Shown here in pieces: positions 56,901 through 64,000 of a DNA stretch of 64,000 nucleotides (position 1 is its first letter; every line of letters starts with the position of its first letter). Both the position numbers and the translations under genes were made by a program. The notes beneath the pieces were generated by a model that ran no database searches, was not told the DNA's origin, and saw nothing but the letters and a program-made list of their open reading frames with translations. Where the stretch lies: positions 7,413,561 through 7,477,560 of the forward strand of contig NC_069093.1 of the NCBI RefSeq assembly GCF_947172395.1, given 5' to 3'. Source of the stretch: Bicyclus anynana. Its lineage: Eukaryota > Arthropoda > Insecta > Lepidoptera > Nymphalidae.

Positions 56901-57832
56901 ATTTTAGTCCTCTGGCCGGCCCAGATATCCTCCAGAGGTTGCTGTGGTGTGCTCTTTCACAACAACTTGGGGAGGGGTGCATAAATACATTTCCCAAGTG
57001 AGAAAAAAAGACACTATGGGAAACACTGCTTTAAACCATAATATACACTACTAATGAGAATAAACCTGATAGTCATACTTCCCTCAAATCTACTTACGTG
57101 TGTAAGATTCTGCTGAGCTATCGCCCAAGTATTTAATATGTGAGCTGCTGAGTCACTCACTATAAATCTCACCTGAAACATGAAAATTACCAGATTTTAA
57201 TCATTTATATATAATAAGACACACTGGCCACAGCACAAATATGCCTAGAAATCAATACTTTTGCTTTGAAAAACATAAATAAAAATTTCAAAAATGAAAC
57301 CAGTAGAAATAGCCCAAAACATTGGGACTATTTAAAGCTTATTTTAACAGTCCAAGACAGGACCTTAAATCCTTACAGGATTTAGAATTTAAGACAAAGG
57401 GAAAAAAAGATTATTTAGAAATTGTGTAATATTCCTATGTACAGAAAAAATGTATGGGTGGTAAAGTTTACAAAAATGGGTTTTTCTAAGCAACAGACAT
57501 TTTTTTCACAAAATTCTCCACTTTTAGCGTATATAAAAAGTATATGTTTAATGTATTAATGTATATATATTTTCATATAACTTTGAATAAAACTTTATTT
57601 AGGTGATGATACTTACCAATTTGCCTTCGGGAAACAAGTCCCAAACTATGCGACAGTACTCAACTGCTGCCTCAACGCTGCACGTCCACAAAGATTTACA
57701 AACTGGTGGCAATGGGACATACCCTGGACCCCGGCTTTTTGAAACATCGAAATCTATAGGATTATCGGAAGATATCCCAAAGTATGGAGTATGATCTAAC
57801 ACGAATATGGTTTTATGATTTGTGGGAAACAT
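40198..57832 (-). CDS. IntS13: Integrator complex subunit 13 (asunder), 13 exons, 632 aa
   Basis: Thirteen minus-strand exons join with matching phases to 633 codons from ATG (57832) to TGA (40198). Recognised from MFPTNHKTIFVLDHTPYFGI at the N-terminus, CKSLWTCSVEAAVEYCR, FIVSDSAAHILNTW, TGIPMKEEQNA, SACLVNFLLNGRSVTLEVPR, SEGAGGRVTDYRI and the C-terminal RRQDFAGRM...LYQHL, all in the order of the INTS13/Asunder family. Known of the family: a subunit of the Integrator complex, which cleaves snRNA and other nascent RNAs; INTS13 pairs with INTS10 and INTS14, has a VWA-like N-terminal domain, and its C-terminal tail contacts the cleavage module; in Drosophila, asunder also affects dynein at the nuclear envelope. 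Slightly shorter than the ~690-700 residues usual in flies and mammals, mainly because the basic linker before the C-terminal tail is reduced. Exons 8-13 are strikingly GC-rich. Confidence 0.96.
40449..40577. mobile_element. TTAA-flanked MITE (piggyBac-like) at the IntS13 exon 13 acceptor
   Basis: TTAA on both sides; ends CACTTTCGCTGCGG and CCGCAGCGAACGTG are inverted repeats matching at 13 of 14 positions. Two inner palindromes (ACGAGGTCAATTGACCTCGT and CGAGGTCAAAAAACCTCG). Confidence 0.8.
40640..40910 (+). mobile_element. Helitron-like element, second subfamily, 5' truncated
   Basis: ACCATAATACGGAGAAGG and TTTTTATTGCGTAAATAAAA as in 23240; ends GGGCGTCCGCTAG. Intron 12 of IntS13. Confidence 0.62.
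41222..41320 (+). repeat. Dispersed repeat, copy 2
   Basis: GTCATCCGGTGCCTACTGGT and GGATATCATACAGTAGGTAG, as at 6845. Confidence 0.5.
41736..41884 (-). CDS. IntS13: IntS13 exon 12
   Basis: 149 nt of very GC-rich sequence next to a (CAT)n microsatellite. Encodes REEQWRQVWGELEALVRAHS and LLRTLLECRSHNNHND; ends in phase 1 at gtatgc. Confidence 0.92.
41891..41938 (+). repeat. (CAT)n microsatellite in intron 11 of IntS13
   Basis: About 15 CAT/CAA units immediately beyond the exon 12 acceptor; it replaces the usual pyrimidine tract and may come from a LINE tail. Confidence 0.7.
42442..42506 (+). mobile_element. SINE family A fragment (3' end)
   Basis: AACCCCTCTCATTTTGAGAG and AAATAAGGGTTGATAACGAC. 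Confidence 0.55.
42784..42926 (-). CDS. IntS13: IntS13 exon 11
   Basis: 143 nt between ttttcaag and gtgagttt. Encodes VMEPLTRLVVQESLTEEEVD and a leucine-rich helix, ending QLPSNLR; matches the family's ESLTEEDV helix. Confidence 0.92.
42927..44261. other. Intron 10 of IntS13, main part
   Basis: AT-rich; open frames at 43249-43782 have no family resemblance or splice support. Nothing else recognised. Confidence 0.45.
44262..44549 (+). mobile_element. Mariner-like MITE, left end lost
   Basis: CATGTAACACACGCCTTTAT and AGGGAAATACTCGAGCACCC…TG|TA, as in 22380 and 22890. It ends 33 nt from the exon 10 donor. Confidence 0.55.
44582..44732 (-). CDS. IntS13: IntS13 exon 10
   Basis: 151 nt between tttcaaag and gtgagtac; encodes IKEFGALMQQNKLHPLRG and then HTTYWPLTISSTLIFNLGS. 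Two repeat insertions lie within about 40 nt on either side of it. Confidence 0.93.
44756..44885 (-). repeat. Dispersed repeat, inverted copy of 38590-38760
   Basis: AGGCAGATGGAGCGCACGGA…AAATGGCGTCTTATGTTTTT. It starts 24 nt upstream of exon 10. Confidence 0.5.
44878..44965 (-). mobile_element. LINE 3'-end fragment
   Basis: (AAAGTC) repeats followed by TTAGTTTACAAGCACTTTTG, matching the end of the LINE at 46558. Confidence 0.5.
45384..45524 (-). CDS. IntS13: IntS13 exon 9
   Basis: 141 nt; encodes RSASHVLAAQGGELWIGALG and EDPPALSEGAGGRVTDY. The acceptor (gttcaag) has a poor pyrimidine tract but is the only one that keeps phase. Confidence 0.9.
45553..45965. mobile_element. GTCACCGTTA-family MITE split by a SINE
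   Basis: GTCACCGTTAGATTGTAAAG at the left, ATTATAATCTACCGTCATAT…GGTATATTAG at the right; SINE at 45584-45892. In intron 8 of IntS13. Confidence 0.5.
45584..45892 (+). mobile_element. tRNA-derived SINE (family A)
   Basis: Head with TTAGCCCAGTGGATATGAAC and GGGATCGAATCCGG; body CACGTGTCTCAAACGGTGAA; tail GATAATGATGAT. Confidence 0.72.
46000..46160 (-). CDS. IntS13: IntS13 exon 8
   Basis: 161 nt, very GC-rich. Encodes VVLRWWTPRGAEGG and then PADVASRPSACLVNFLLNGR, a core conserved block of the beta-barrel region. Ends in phase 2. Confidence 0.93.
46194..46310. repeat. Direct repeat, copy 1 (intron 7 of IntS13)
   Basis: ATATTGGATTTGTAATGACG…TCATCAGAACTCAGAGCGTG, repeated at 47983-48100. Confidence 0.65.
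46306..46530 (+). repeat. Dispersed repeat (CAATCTCACCTGATGG family)
   Basis: TACAAGTTAGCCCTTGACTA, ACCTGATGGTAAGTGATG and CAGACCTGGACCAATTAAGA; the last block also occurs at 1626. Confidence 0.5.
46558..47877 (-). mobile_element. Jockey-like LINE, 5' truncated, reverse transcriptase C-terminal half
   Basis: A minus-strand frame of over 360 codons, open from the truncation point near 47877 to 46780, encodes part of a non-LTR reverse transcriptase: MGVPQGSILGPFLFLVYIND, the catalytic FADD box (VLFADDTPLIF), FLGVTLDCKLQWGAHIEKL and the thumb region. The 3' end has (TGATTTT)n. The frame is intact to its stop, so the insertion is young, but the N-terminal ORF1, endonuclease and first RT motifs are missing. 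It lies in intron 7 of IntS13 in the same orientation as the gene. Confidence 0.88.
47983..48100. repeat. Direct repeat, copy 2
   Basis: Same as 46194-46310; extends left into CCGCCATCTTAGGGAGGCGG. Confidence 0.65.
48176..48286 (-). CDS. IntS13: IntS13 exon 7
   Basis: 37 codons: EEQNASSSANYDVEIIHSAE and on to AAESVES. The EEQ-A-SANYDVE string is strongly conserved in the family. Confidence 0.92.
48747..48914 (-). mobile_element. Short Helitron-like element
   Basis: AGCAGACGCCGCGCGGTTTC…GCGTGGTTCCCG at the CTAG side (here TTAG), TATAATATTAGTCTAGA at the other. Intron 6 of IntS13. Confidence 0.6.
49575..49703 (-). CDS. IntS13: IntS13 exon 6
   Basis: 43 whole codons between cttttag and gtaatc: MGGGLMGVEVIVCRASVLAN to TTTVTGIPMK. 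The internal Met is not a start; phase 0 on both sides. Confidence 0.92.
49970..50110 (+). mobile_element. Helitron-like 5' fragment
   Basis: ACTAATATTATAAAGACGAA, (GTGT)n and GCTGCGGCTACTGAAGCGAT; ends in (ATTT)n. Confidence 0.45.
50115..50280 (+). mobile_element. Helitron-like 5' fragment
   Basis: TCTATACTAATATTATAAAG at the left, then ACTGGTCCGATTTTAAAAAT and TAGGCTATATTTTATATT. Confidence 0.55.
50660..50865 (-). mobile_element. Short Helitron-like element, degraded
   Basis: GTAGTTCCCGTTCCCGTGTG and TACCTCTTTATATTATTAGC, as in 29104-29300. Confidence 0.5.
50870..51337 (+). mobile_element. Helitron-like element with long GGGTAGGGGTA minisatellite
   Basis: About 340 bp of (GGGTAGGGGTA)n variants (50946-51290) followed by TTTACGCGGACGAAGTCGCG and GCGTTCGCTAG|T. 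The proline/tyrosine-rich open frames here are products of the repeat. Confidence 0.65.
51345..52440 (-). mobile_element. LINE remnant, reverse transcriptase with frameshift
   Basis: Minus-strand pieces: FSGISQGLGSSPGPLEFTIF, INDLPEVVSSAHCLLFADDL (catalytic FADD) and, after a frame change near 52080-52120, VVLERQSIVKDLGVLMCSDL to the thumb region and stop at 51397. CR1/Jockey-like. Truncated at the 5' end (about 52440). It sits in intron 5 of IntS13, same orientation. Confidence 0.85.
52443..52592 (+). mobile_element. Two Helitron-like 3' ends in tandem
   Basis: GCAAGCGTCCGCTAG|T ends at 52514 and a weaker GAAGGCGTTCGGTATTCTAG|T at 52592. Confidence 0.5.
52634..52724 (-). CDS. IntS13: IntS13 exon 5
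   Basis: 91 nt after a ttttttcag acceptor; encodes SLVVHYCHLVIINVTPEKAD and TRVNSQPVIE. An alternative donor 12 nt downstream is also in phase, so four extra residues are possible. Confidence 0.85.
53412..53690. repeat. AACCGACTTC-family hairpin
   Basis: ATACAACCGACTTCAAAA at the left, TTTTGAAGTCGGTTGTAT at the right; nested in the TIR element 53234-54848. Confidence 0.55.
54658..54790 (+). mobile_element. Short retroposon inside the TIR element
   Basis: Ends TTGGAAATAAAGGCTATATT with (ATT)n; flanked by the 13-bp duplication actatatccaaca (about 54644 and 54790). Classic target-primed insertion. Confidence 0.6.
55456..55630 (+). repeat. Dispersed repeat (CAATCTCACCTGATGG family)
   Basis: TACAAGTTAGTCCTTGACCA, GGATGGAAGCAGGCTAAT and GTAGGCCGAAGACTCCC. 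Confidence 0.5.
55790..55936 (-). CDS. IntS13: IntS13 exon 4
   Basis: 147 nt between ttgttgcag and gtatgtat. Encodes GRIVCITSARDDDSIRSLAE onward and a Ser/Thr-rich end (PQPATTTDASTSS). The donor was chosen because it alone keeps phase with exon 5. Confidence 0.88.
56230..56375 (-). CDS. IntS13: IntS13 exon 3
   Basis: 146 nt, ends in phase 2 at gtaaac. Encodes a helical stretch starting VLNGLCLVGPVRRGAGGDVV and ending PFQNR, which leads into the GRIVCITS strand of exon 4. Confidence 0.9.
57098..57172 (-). CDS. IntS13: IntS13 exon 2
   Basis: 25 codons between tttcag and gtaagtag: VRFIVSDSAAHILNTWAIAQ and QNLTH. The FIVSD-A-H-LN-W string is a family hallmark. Confidence 0.93.
57617..57832 (-). 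CDS. IntS13: IntS13 exon 1 (start)
   Basis: 216 nt, 72 codons, starting at the ATG of MFPTNHK. A GTG and a stop lie just upstream in the same frame, so the ATG at 57832 is the start. A cacag acceptor about 20 nt upstream suggests a separate 5' UTR exon. Encodes the first strand of the VWA-like fold (TIFVLDHTPYF) and LWTCSVEAAVEYCRIVWDLF. Confidence 0.93.
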
Positions 57833-57854
57833 GTTCACTATGAACAGTCTGTGA

Positions 57855-58146
57855 CATATGAATTGAAGTTTATTACTTGAATTGAACTACTTTAAATTAT
57901 TAAGATTAAACAAAATATTCAGTTTCATGATTTGAAGCAACGTTTTGTTTTGGTTTCGGTTTGGCATTGGCAAACAGCACAGACTGCAACAAGTATCTAA
58001 TAATCTGTGGATTGCAAACAGTAGAACACCACAGATTATTACAGTACAGATTAAATAATATGATAGAACAGAACACAGACAAGACAGAGTAGATGAGACG
58101 ATTTGACAACTTGCCAAGGTCAACCATCGACAATGATGTATTTTTT
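57855..58146. other. IntS13 upstream region
   Basis: Probable location of the 5' UTR intron of IntS13; the start of transcription cannot be placed. No gene in the open frames on the minus strand at 57887-58133 is supported. Confidence 0.4.
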
Positions 58147-59460
58147 AACCGACTTCCAAAAAGGAGGAGGTTCTACGTTCGGCTGTATGTATGTTTTTTT
58201 TTTTTTTTTTTTTTTTTTATGTATGTCCAGCGATAATTTCGTCAATTATGGACCGATTTTGAAAATTCTTTTTTTGTTTTGAAGGGTTTACTTCCAGGGT
58301 GGTCCCATTTTTTTCATGTCAGGATCTGATGATGGCATCTTGGAGAAATTGAGGGGAACTTTCGAAAGTTGTAGGGACGGCTAGTGCGTTTGTTAGTGTT
58401 TCCATAAGATATTTTAAACCACTACAATTTTATGAAGGTTTGGAGTTGGTCTGATGATGGAGCCGAAACACAGACGATGGAACTCGTCAACGATTTACAG
58501 CAGTCACCTTTTGTTTGGGCTTGATTAATTGGTATTGATGAGTACTTTCCACCTATATGGGTTGTGACTGTATTAAGGGTCTGGTGATGAAGACGAGGGA
58601 CAGTGAAGAGAACTCCTCGACGGTTCACAGTAGCTACCTCGTGTTTGGACTTGATAAATTTGTATTGATGAGAACTTTCCACCTAGATGGATTGTGACTG
58701 TATTAAGGGTCTGGTGATGAAGACGAGGGACAGTGAAGAGAACTCCTCGACGGTTCACAGTAGCTACCTTGTGTTTGGACTTGATAAATTTGTGTTGATG
58801 AGAACTTTCCACCTAGATGGATTGTGACTGTATTAAGGGTCTGATGATGAAGACGAGGGACAGTGAAGAGAACTCCTCAACGGTTCACAGTAGCTACTTT
58901 GTGTTTGGACTTGATAAATTTGTATTGATAAGAACTTTCCACCTAGATGGATTGTGACTGTATTAAGGGTCTGGTGATGAAGACGAAGCACAGTGAAGAG
59001 AACTCCTCGACGGCTCACAGTAGCTACCTTGTGTTTGGACTTGATAATTTTGTATTGATAAGAACTTTCCACTTAGATAGGTTGTGACTGTACACACGCA
59101 GCAGGTGTGCTAACACTAAAAATAAAAAAATAAAAATTTTAATAAAAAAAATTCAACCGACTTCCAAGTCAAAAAATAACTTTAACTAAAAAGCAAAAAA
59201 TAACATCCTACCTATGTGCTACCTTCTGATCAGTTTGAAGGCGGTGCCAAGCCAGTGTCGTGTTTTAATTAAAGCTGTTTCTGAAAGAACCACATAAATT
59301 TTGTAGTTAAAACGTGTTTAATTAAAACATCACTGGCTTGGCACCGCCTTCAAACTGATCAGAAGGTAGCACATAGGTAGGATGTTATTTTTTGCTTTTT
59401 AGTTAAAGTTATTTTTTGACTTGGAAGTCGGTTGAATTTTTTTTATTAAAATTTTTTTTA
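58147..59460 (+). mobile_element. AACCGACTTC-family element, complete, with five 130-bp repeats
   Basis: AACCGACTTCCAAAAAGGAG at the left; repeats anchored on AAGGGTCTG at 58575, 58705, 58835 and 58965 (exactly 130 bp apart, plus a diverged earlier one); right-hand palindrome with arms 59116-59256 and about 59320-59460 holding GATCAGTTTGAAGGCGGTGC. Confidence 0.78.
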
Positions 59461-60246
59461 TGTTAATATTTGACACTGGAATCCAGCTTTTTAAAATAAT
59501 TAGTGCTGCCTATATTAATGTATACAGAAAAATCGTAAATATTCTTGTATAGGTTTACTTTAACAGTGATGAAAAAAATTAAAGCGTAATTAAAACTGGA
59601 TTTTTTACATTCTTCAAAGGAAACTTGAGACTTATTGAAATTTCTGTAGAAATTTCATCTCATTGTCATTGCTTACACCTTATAAACTTGAGTATTTTTG
59701 TAAAGAACACATCCATGAACCAATATACGCCATAATGCTTATACAACCTATACAGAACTAAAAATAAAATAAGTAGCTCACGTTATTTATTTTACACAAA
59801 TATATTTAAAATTTTGTATTTATTTTATACGGATATCCAAAATGTAAAATTAAGACAAATATAAGGCACAAGCTAATTTTTGAAACTCAGAGAAACGTCC
59901 ACCACGTTAAAACCTATACTTTTACTTAATACATAAATGTATAATATAATAAATCGCAAAACCGAAAGTCACAGCGAAAGTGGGCACTGGGCATGGGCAG
60001 GGCATCACTACAGTGAATGTGAGAGAATGATAAAGTACTAAAGTAAAAAGTAGTCTGTGGAAAAAATGGTGCATTCGTCGATCCTCAAAACCGGGCCATA
60101 CATTCGAAGCAAGAAATTAAATTAGATATCCACCATTTTGTTTATTTTTGCGAAAATATTTTATAACTCGAATACGATAGTGAAATTTTGTACTTCGCCG
60201 TTATATCATGTCAATTATGTACTTCAGGCAATGATTATAAGATTAG
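59461..60246. other. Region between IntS13 and the third gene
   Basis: Becomes more GC-balanced from about 59950; probable promoter or first-exon region of the plus-strand gene. A 19-codon ATG frame at 60066 (MVHSSILKTGPYIRSKKLN) could be an upstream ORF. Confidence 0.35.
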
Positions 60247-60463
60247 GAATGTGCTATTAGCGTACACTGCTATCAGGCCCTTGTGTTGAAAATTGCAGAC
60301 ATCGGCCGCGCCGCTAGTAAACACTCTTTGAAAATTAACACCTTGTCTTCCAAGAAAAGTAAAAGCCCGGGTGCGCAGGGTGCTCGAATCGATGAAAAGG
60401 GCCCGTTGAAATTCGTACAACGAATATTTAGCAAGTCCAAAGGGAGCAATCCCGCGGCGGTAA
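60247..60463 (+). CDS. Partial third gene, first readable exon (start not found)
   Basis: Open frame from after a stop at 60244 to a donor (gtaggtga) after AAG. It contains IADIGRAASKHSLKINTLSS and GPLKFVQRIFSKSKGSN: basic, Ser/Lys-rich. There is no ATG in the open stretch, so either an upstream exon supplies the start through an acceptor at tatcag (60276) or ttgcag (60298), or this is 5' UTR that happens to be open. Product not recognised. Confidence 0.45.
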
Positions 60464-60539
60464 AGGTAGGTGAAGAGCAATAGACGGATGTTAGAACTTG
60501 TACAATTGGCCATTTGCTAAAGTGATACATTTATTTAGG

Positions 60540-60668
60540 AAATATCTAAGAGTTGTGGGCGACAGTCCCCGGTGGCGCGCCCGGATAACATGAATCATAC
60601 GCCTGCACCGGACAGGCAGCAGCACGACCCTAATGTAAACCAAGTTGAGGAGATGGAAACGCAGGAAG
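60540..60668 (+). CDS. Partial third gene, next exon
   Basis: Follows a tttatttag acceptor and ends at gtgagttc. It joins in frame to the previous exon (…AAVK|EISKSCGRQSPVARPDN) and contains an ATG at 60591 with a good context (MNHTPAPDRQQHDPNVNQVE). Translation may start at this ATG, or farther upstream. Phase 1 at the donor. The following exons are beyond the right edge. Function not recognised. Confidence 0.5.
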
Positions 60669-61393
60669 GTGAGTTCTGCATTCATATCAGCGTTTAGTCC
60701 AAAAATTCTGCTTGGAAATTGACTCATATTTATGCTGTGTAACCTATGTGTTTCATACGTACATTGACACGAAACCAGTCGTAATTGATAAATTTGTTAT
60801 GACATCGTGACATCAGGTGTTTAGTGTCTTTTGTGCACAGTTTATTTAAGATATTCTGGTGGTATTTTTATACTTAACCTCAATTTCAAGTAATACAAAT
60901 AGCTTTTCATTGTGAACTTGGGTTGGATAGTAGTTATATCTTGTGGAAGTACATGTAAAGTAAAGTGAAATTTACAATCTTCTTTGTTGTGAAAGTGCAA
61001 GTTGTCAAAATCTAAAATTAGATTGCTTTGTTTTAGCATATATGTATGAAACTAATGTACTAATCTATCATAATGAGTAGGTAAGCATTAATTTATTTTT
61101 GTGAAATTTTACAACACAGATCTGGAAATGTGGACTTGGCATATTTTTGTTTTTTCATATGCAATTTCAGTCATCATCAACAATGTAAAGTGCAAAAATG
61201 AAATTATTCTTAATTTAGGAGTTAGAGTAAACAATTTATAATTAATTATAAACAGAGCTTACACTAAATTTAATTAGAGAATAAGAAAAGACAAATACTA
61301 TGAAATACTCTATGATCTGGTCTTTAGTTGTTATTAACAGCCTATTTTAACAGCCCTGGGTAATCCTTGTAGCAGTGTGGATATTGTATTACA

Positions 61394-62050
61394 ATGATCA
61401 ATACACAATCAATAGAAGGGGCACCGGCACTTCAAGACTTGACTAAATATAATAATGTGCTGGATAGAACGCTGCAAAGCCTATTGAATCTGTGGGGCGT
61501 ACATAACAGTTTCCAAAGAAGCAGTGCTAGTGATAGCAGGATAATACCCATCAGCAAATTAGCTACAGAAAGAGCAAGGCAATACAAAAATACAAAAGGG
61601 AGGCCAAAAGAACTCCAAAGAAAGAGGCACCGAGGATGCTTCAAGAACGGTCAACAGAATGGCTAGAAAGTAGAAAACAGCAATGGAACATGGACTTTAT
61701 TTAAGACCTGATGAAATGAGTAGAACGAAAGCATGGAGAGTTGGATAAGCTTATAACACAAGCATTGACTGGACATAGAGTATTTAATACTTACTTGCAT
61801 GTGATAGGCAAAGCAAGCAGTGAATGTTGCACATTTTGTGGAGAAGTAGACACTCTCAACCATACAATTTTTGGGTGCCTGGAGTTTAAAGGGGGATGCA
61901 GTAACACACACCCAGTCAATGAACCCTTAATTAAAGCAAACTTAGTGCCATATATGTTGGAGAACAAGGATGTCTGGGCTACGGGGGCAAAAATGCTACA
62001 TAATATTATAAGACAACAAGTGAAAGACAAAACCTCCTCCCTGAACTAAT
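61394..62050 (+). mobile_element. R1-clade-like LINE remnant (C-terminal end)
   Basis: LITQALTGHRVFNTYLHVIG and CTFCGEVDTLNHTIFGC give the C-x2-C-x7-H-x4-C zinc knuckle typical of the end of R1-type proteins; the preceding frame carries RARQYKNTKGRPKELQRK-like sequence with stops and frame changes. Dead copy in an intron of the third gene. Confidence 0.7.
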
Positions 62051-62059
62051 GCATGTATA

Positions 62060-63335
62060 CTGCGGTACCAGGAAGGCTGGGAGGAAAAAAACAATAGAAA
62101 TCTGATAATTCTATTGTATTATAATATTGTCTAATCTAAAAAAAAGTTATTTATTAATTGTTCTACAAAATACACAATATTTAAATTAAGCCTAACCACA
62201 GTTGATTTTCCTGTTTGGACTGTGCACTGTTTGTTATTTACAACCAGAGCACAGTGTATATATGGAATTATACAATATTAAAAATAAAGAGTATCACCAA
62301 AAAATTCACTAGATAGTAGTAAAATAAATTAACTATGTGGCTCAATATTGTAGTATAACATTATACAGGTTGATCCAAAAAGTATTTTTTCAGTTTTTGT
62401 TTATGTATTTTCATACATAGAACTTCTACATGAAGCTTTGTTTACAGCACTTGTATGTAACCAGTTTTAAGATCTGCAAACCAGTTTACTTATGCTTCAG
62501 TTACCATAAATGTGTCACTAGTGTTAAGAATGTGTGAATTAGAAATATATTTCAGGGAATATACAACTGGGGCATTTTGAAATGCATATATGGATCTTAT
62601 TCATTAAATTAGCATAATTTTATTCAATAAGAATGTATAATTTAAGATTTCATAGGTGTAGCTAGTTGTACATTTAGTTTGATAATAAATATATTTTAGA
62701 CTGATAAGGAAAGAATAGCTGTCACAAGTCACATGTTTACTACAAAAAAGTCTCTACTTACACCTAAACAATCTAAAAATATTAAGATATTTCATAATTG
62801 AATACATTCCATAGGATATAGCAATAAAAAATTGTTAGGGCCAATAAGAAAATACAAAAACTATTTTTGATTTGTTTCTGTGTCTGTTTTCTGAGTAATC
62901 TCATCTCATATTTTTTTATGAAATTATGAGATGAGATTACTCAGATATGAGAAATGATTAAGAGGATCATTTCTGTCATGATGATTTCTGGTATGATTTG
63001 TAATCTTTGTTATTTTCTTAATTTACAAGTGCTGTAAAATACAATATTATTCTTAATTAAATACTCCTAAATATTGATTAGATTTAGTTGAGTATTCAGT
63101 TGTGTCAGGAGACACTTTGAACAGCGGGACATAATATAATAAATCAAATCAAACACAACACTCATGTAACCAAAAGCTGTTTAAAATTAAAGGCTATTTT
63201 ATTTTTATTTATTTATTTTAGTTGAATTCAGTTTCAAAAATTGTGTTTTAAAATTGACACCCCACTATTAATAACTATCATGGTCACAATTTTTTAAATT
63301 AATATTATGCTTGAGAGAGAGATATGTGAATAGAT
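62060..63335. other. Intron of the third gene, no exon seen
   Basis: AT-rich; a local palindrome (ATCTCATCTCATATTTTTTT…ATGAGATGAGATTACTCAG) near 62898-62947. No supported ORF. Confidence 0.45.
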
Positions 63336-63430
63336 ATGCTGGTTGCACGAGACCATTGTTTTTGGAAGTCCATGCAAGAGCCTATGTCCAGCAGTGAATG
63401 TCCATCGGCTGATAATGATGATAATGTGGA
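63336..63430 (+). mobile_element. LINE 3'-tail fragment
   Basis: CCTATGTCCAGCAGTGAATG, TCCATCGGCTGATAATGATG and an ATGATG tail, as at 6990 and 7200. Confidence 0.55.
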
Positions 63431-64000
63431 TGATGATGAGATGGGTGTCAACTTTCAATGGTAAACAATTTTTGTTTGTAATTTGAAAAATTAAGGTATT
63501 TTTTTTTATTCATTTTCCTAAAATAAAGCAGGATTACCATCTGGTGCTGGTTCTGTATATATTTTGAATTTTGGGACACTTGTTAAACACAAGTTAGTTT
63601 TGGAAAAAATTATAATAAAATACATTCATATATTACAATTTGTAAACTGAATGAATTTTTATCTATCAGATAAGGATAAAATATTTTTAAAGCTTAAATA
63701 TTATTATTGCAAAGTAGCAAACTGAAAAGTATAATTTATAATCATATATGTAAATACTTTTTACAACCAGCCTGTTAGTTATGACAAGTATCAAGAGGCA
63801 CCTATCAGCTGGTCAATATGTCAAAAAATTTCAAAATTACTGTCATTAGAATTATGAAAGAATTATTTTGCCCATAGCTTGCATTCACTGCCATAAATAA
63901 ATTTAAATCTGATTAATATTAGTATGGTTTTTTTAAGGAGTACAGTGTTTATATTATCAGGGTGTCTATTTATACTAAACCCCTACTCAATGTTTTCTGT
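63431..64000. other. Right edge, no feature seen
   Basis: AT-rich intronic sequence. Confidence 0.5.

Noticed and set aside
58422..59072. Three overlapping similar minus-strand ORFs (MESSHQYKFIKSKH type) that look like a protein repeat family
   Set aside because: They are the same 130-bp DNA repeat read in shifting frames; 130 is not a multiple of three and the element is a MITE.
58422..59095. CRISPR-like regular repeats
   Set aside because: The repeats are head-to-tail without unique spacers, and the genome is an animal's.
61394..62049. Two plus-strand ORFs as host genes
   Set aside because: The second has the R1-type LINE C-terminal zinc knuckle and the first is the degraded sequence before it.

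Overview
This is a eukaryotic, AT-rich, intron-containing window that is best read as moth or butterfly (Lepidoptera) nuclear DNA. The grounds are abundant Helitron-like elements with the sequence TCTATACTAATATTATAAAG at one end and CTAG at the other, (GTCT)n-bearing relatives ending CGGACGAAGTCGCGGGCGTCCGCTAG, tRNA-derived SINEs with the box TTCGAATCC/TTCGAACCC, and a short CCTAA-type array. The species cannot be told from the sequence.

Layout. Bases 1-17,700 hold no gene I can support; they are a mosaic of Helitron-like elements, SINEs, MITEs, a RTE-like LINE tail and a 4-copy tandem array. Bases 18,359-34,643 (+) carry a six-exon gene for a 329-residue protein with a helix-hairpin-helix-like motif and an acidic Ser/Thr/Pro tail; it belongs to a conserved but, to my knowledge, poorly characterised family. 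Its introns contain a 1.06-kb near-perfect inverted repeat and a ~350-bp tandem array. Bases 35,000-39,850 are transposon-rich intergenic DNA, including a MITE with three different elements inserted in it. Bases 57,832 down to 40,198 (-) carry a complete 13-exon gene for Integrator complex subunit 13 (IntS13, Drosophila asunder), 632 residues; all splice phases agree. Bases 58,147-59,460 are one long MITE with 130-bp internal repeats. From about 60,240 to the right edge (+) lies the 5' part of a third gene: two exons are readable and join in frame, and the rest is outside the window; its introns hold an R1-like LINE remnant.

The protein-coding genes appear to be ordinary host genes: a nuclear RNA-processing subunit (IntS13), a probable nucleic-acid or protein-binding HhH protein, and an unidentified basic protein. 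They are neighbours and show no evidence of a shared pathway. The most unusual features come from transposons acting on genes: the last exon of IntS13 has a TTAA-flanked MITE directly against its splice acceptor, which supplies a second, in-phase acceptor, and an hAT-type MITE just after its stop codon between two tandem copies of the C-terminal coding segment; and a ~500-bp-stem hairpin lies in a transcribed intron of the HhH gene.
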